Positions 63,776-64,000 of a stretch of DNA of 64,000 nt are shown piece by piece. The notes beneath the pieces are model-generated. The model made no database searches. It worked only from the letters and a program-made list of their open reading frames with translations, and was not told the origin of the DNA. How positions within the stretch are numbered: position 1 is the first letter of the stretch; every line of letters starts with the position of its first letter. The DNA lies in NCBI GenBank assembly GCA_019638595.1, contig JAHBTJ010000013.1:168093-232092 (forward strand), written 5' to 3'. The stretch comes from Chitinophagaceae bacterium. Its GTDB lineage: Bacteria > Bacteroidota > Bacteroidia > Chitinophagales > Chitinophagaceae. Both the position numbers and the translations under genes were made by a program.

Positions 63776-64000
63776 TTATTGCGTTGGCGCAGAGCGGTTA
63801 ATATTTTCAGCAGTCTTTTCGTTGATCAGCAGATCCTGTTTACAATTTTTAAGCGTGTTGTTCCAGAACCATACGTCGGCACAGTTCTGCAGGCTGGCAC
63901 ATATCGTTTCATCTTCAAACAGGTTGTCGTGGAGACGGATATTACGCATCAAGCCGGAAAGCACTTCGGAAGGTTCTCCTAATTTATCCGGGTGGGTCCA
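63776..64000 (-). CDS. C-terminal end of a right-handed parallel beta-helix protein (cut by window end)
   Basis: The open frame continues past base 64000 and ends at TAA-type stop 63776. The 74 visible codons end NINRSAPTQ and include two beta-helix coils: NIRLHDNLFEDETIC and DVWFWNNTLKNCKQDLLIN, with stacked Asn/Asp at turn positions. This is the pattern of pectate lyase-like or GH28/DUF-type beta-helix proteins. Its N-terminal part and identity lie outside the window. It is upstream of the toroid enzyme in the same orientation. Confidence 0.7.
   Translation of the reverse strand, partial: WTHPDKLGEPSEVLSGLMRNIRLHDNLFEDETICASLQNCADVWFWNNTLKNCKQDLLINEKTAENINRSAPTQ

Overview
The window reads as chromosomal DNA of a Bacteroidota bacterium, most likely a soil or plant-associated member of the Chitinophagaceae. 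The evidence is two SusC/SusD pairs, an ECF sigma/FecR pair next to a SusC with an N-terminal STN domain, -7 promoter elements of the TAnnTTTG type, few Shine-Dalgarno sequences, and many secreted glycoside hydrolases. No rRNA gene, complete tRNA or CRISPR array was found.

Region 1 (1-15.3 kb) is an accessory/defence region. It opens with a truncated reading frame and a SIR2-like gene broken by a one-base deletion. A compact transcription unit follows on the minus strand (about 2066 to 1744): a -7 element, five short hairpins at 23-28 nt spacing, a 28-codon hydrophobic peptide and an intrinsic terminator. Two small hypothetical genes come next, then a 3' fragment of tRNA-Asn with its terminator beside a tyrosine recombinase, which marks an integration junction. 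After a decayed large serine recombinase comes an apparent operon on the plus strand: an orphan RloA/AriA-like ATPase behind two identical palindromes, jetA, jetB, an internally deleted rhuM, jetC and jetD. jetABCD is a Wadjet anti-plasmid condensin/nuclease system. The rhuM remnant still has its original stop codon overlapping the jetC start, so it was once part of the operon. About 850 bp of hairpin-rich DNA without a convincing gene follows jetD.

Region 2 (15.5-42.4 kb) is a polysaccharide/sugar-acid utilization locus. An AraC regulator and a GH9 enzyme are divergent from susC-susD, an RraA-like protein, three tandem GH2 paralogues, an enolase-superfamily dehydratase, a haem c/FG-GAP lipoprotein, an SDR dehydrogenase, a sodium/solute symporter, a small membrane protein and a DUF6259-like TIM-barrel enzyme. 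The set suggests extracellular or periplasmic cleavage of a glycan, import of a monosaccharide and its oxidation/dehydration.

Region 3 (42.6-54.8 kb) is a second locus under ECF sigma/FecR control: susC (with STN), susD, an arylsulfotransferase-like lipoprotein, GH20 and GH16. Region 4 (54.9-64 kb) is a minus-strand cluster in transcription order: a parallel beta-helix protein (cut by the window end), an alpha/alpha-toroid enzyme of unknown family, an M14 metallocarboxypeptidase, a DUF4832 protein, a GH78 alpha-L-rhamnosidase and a class III aminotransferase. Its intergenic spaces hold hairpins and a short inverted-repeat element.
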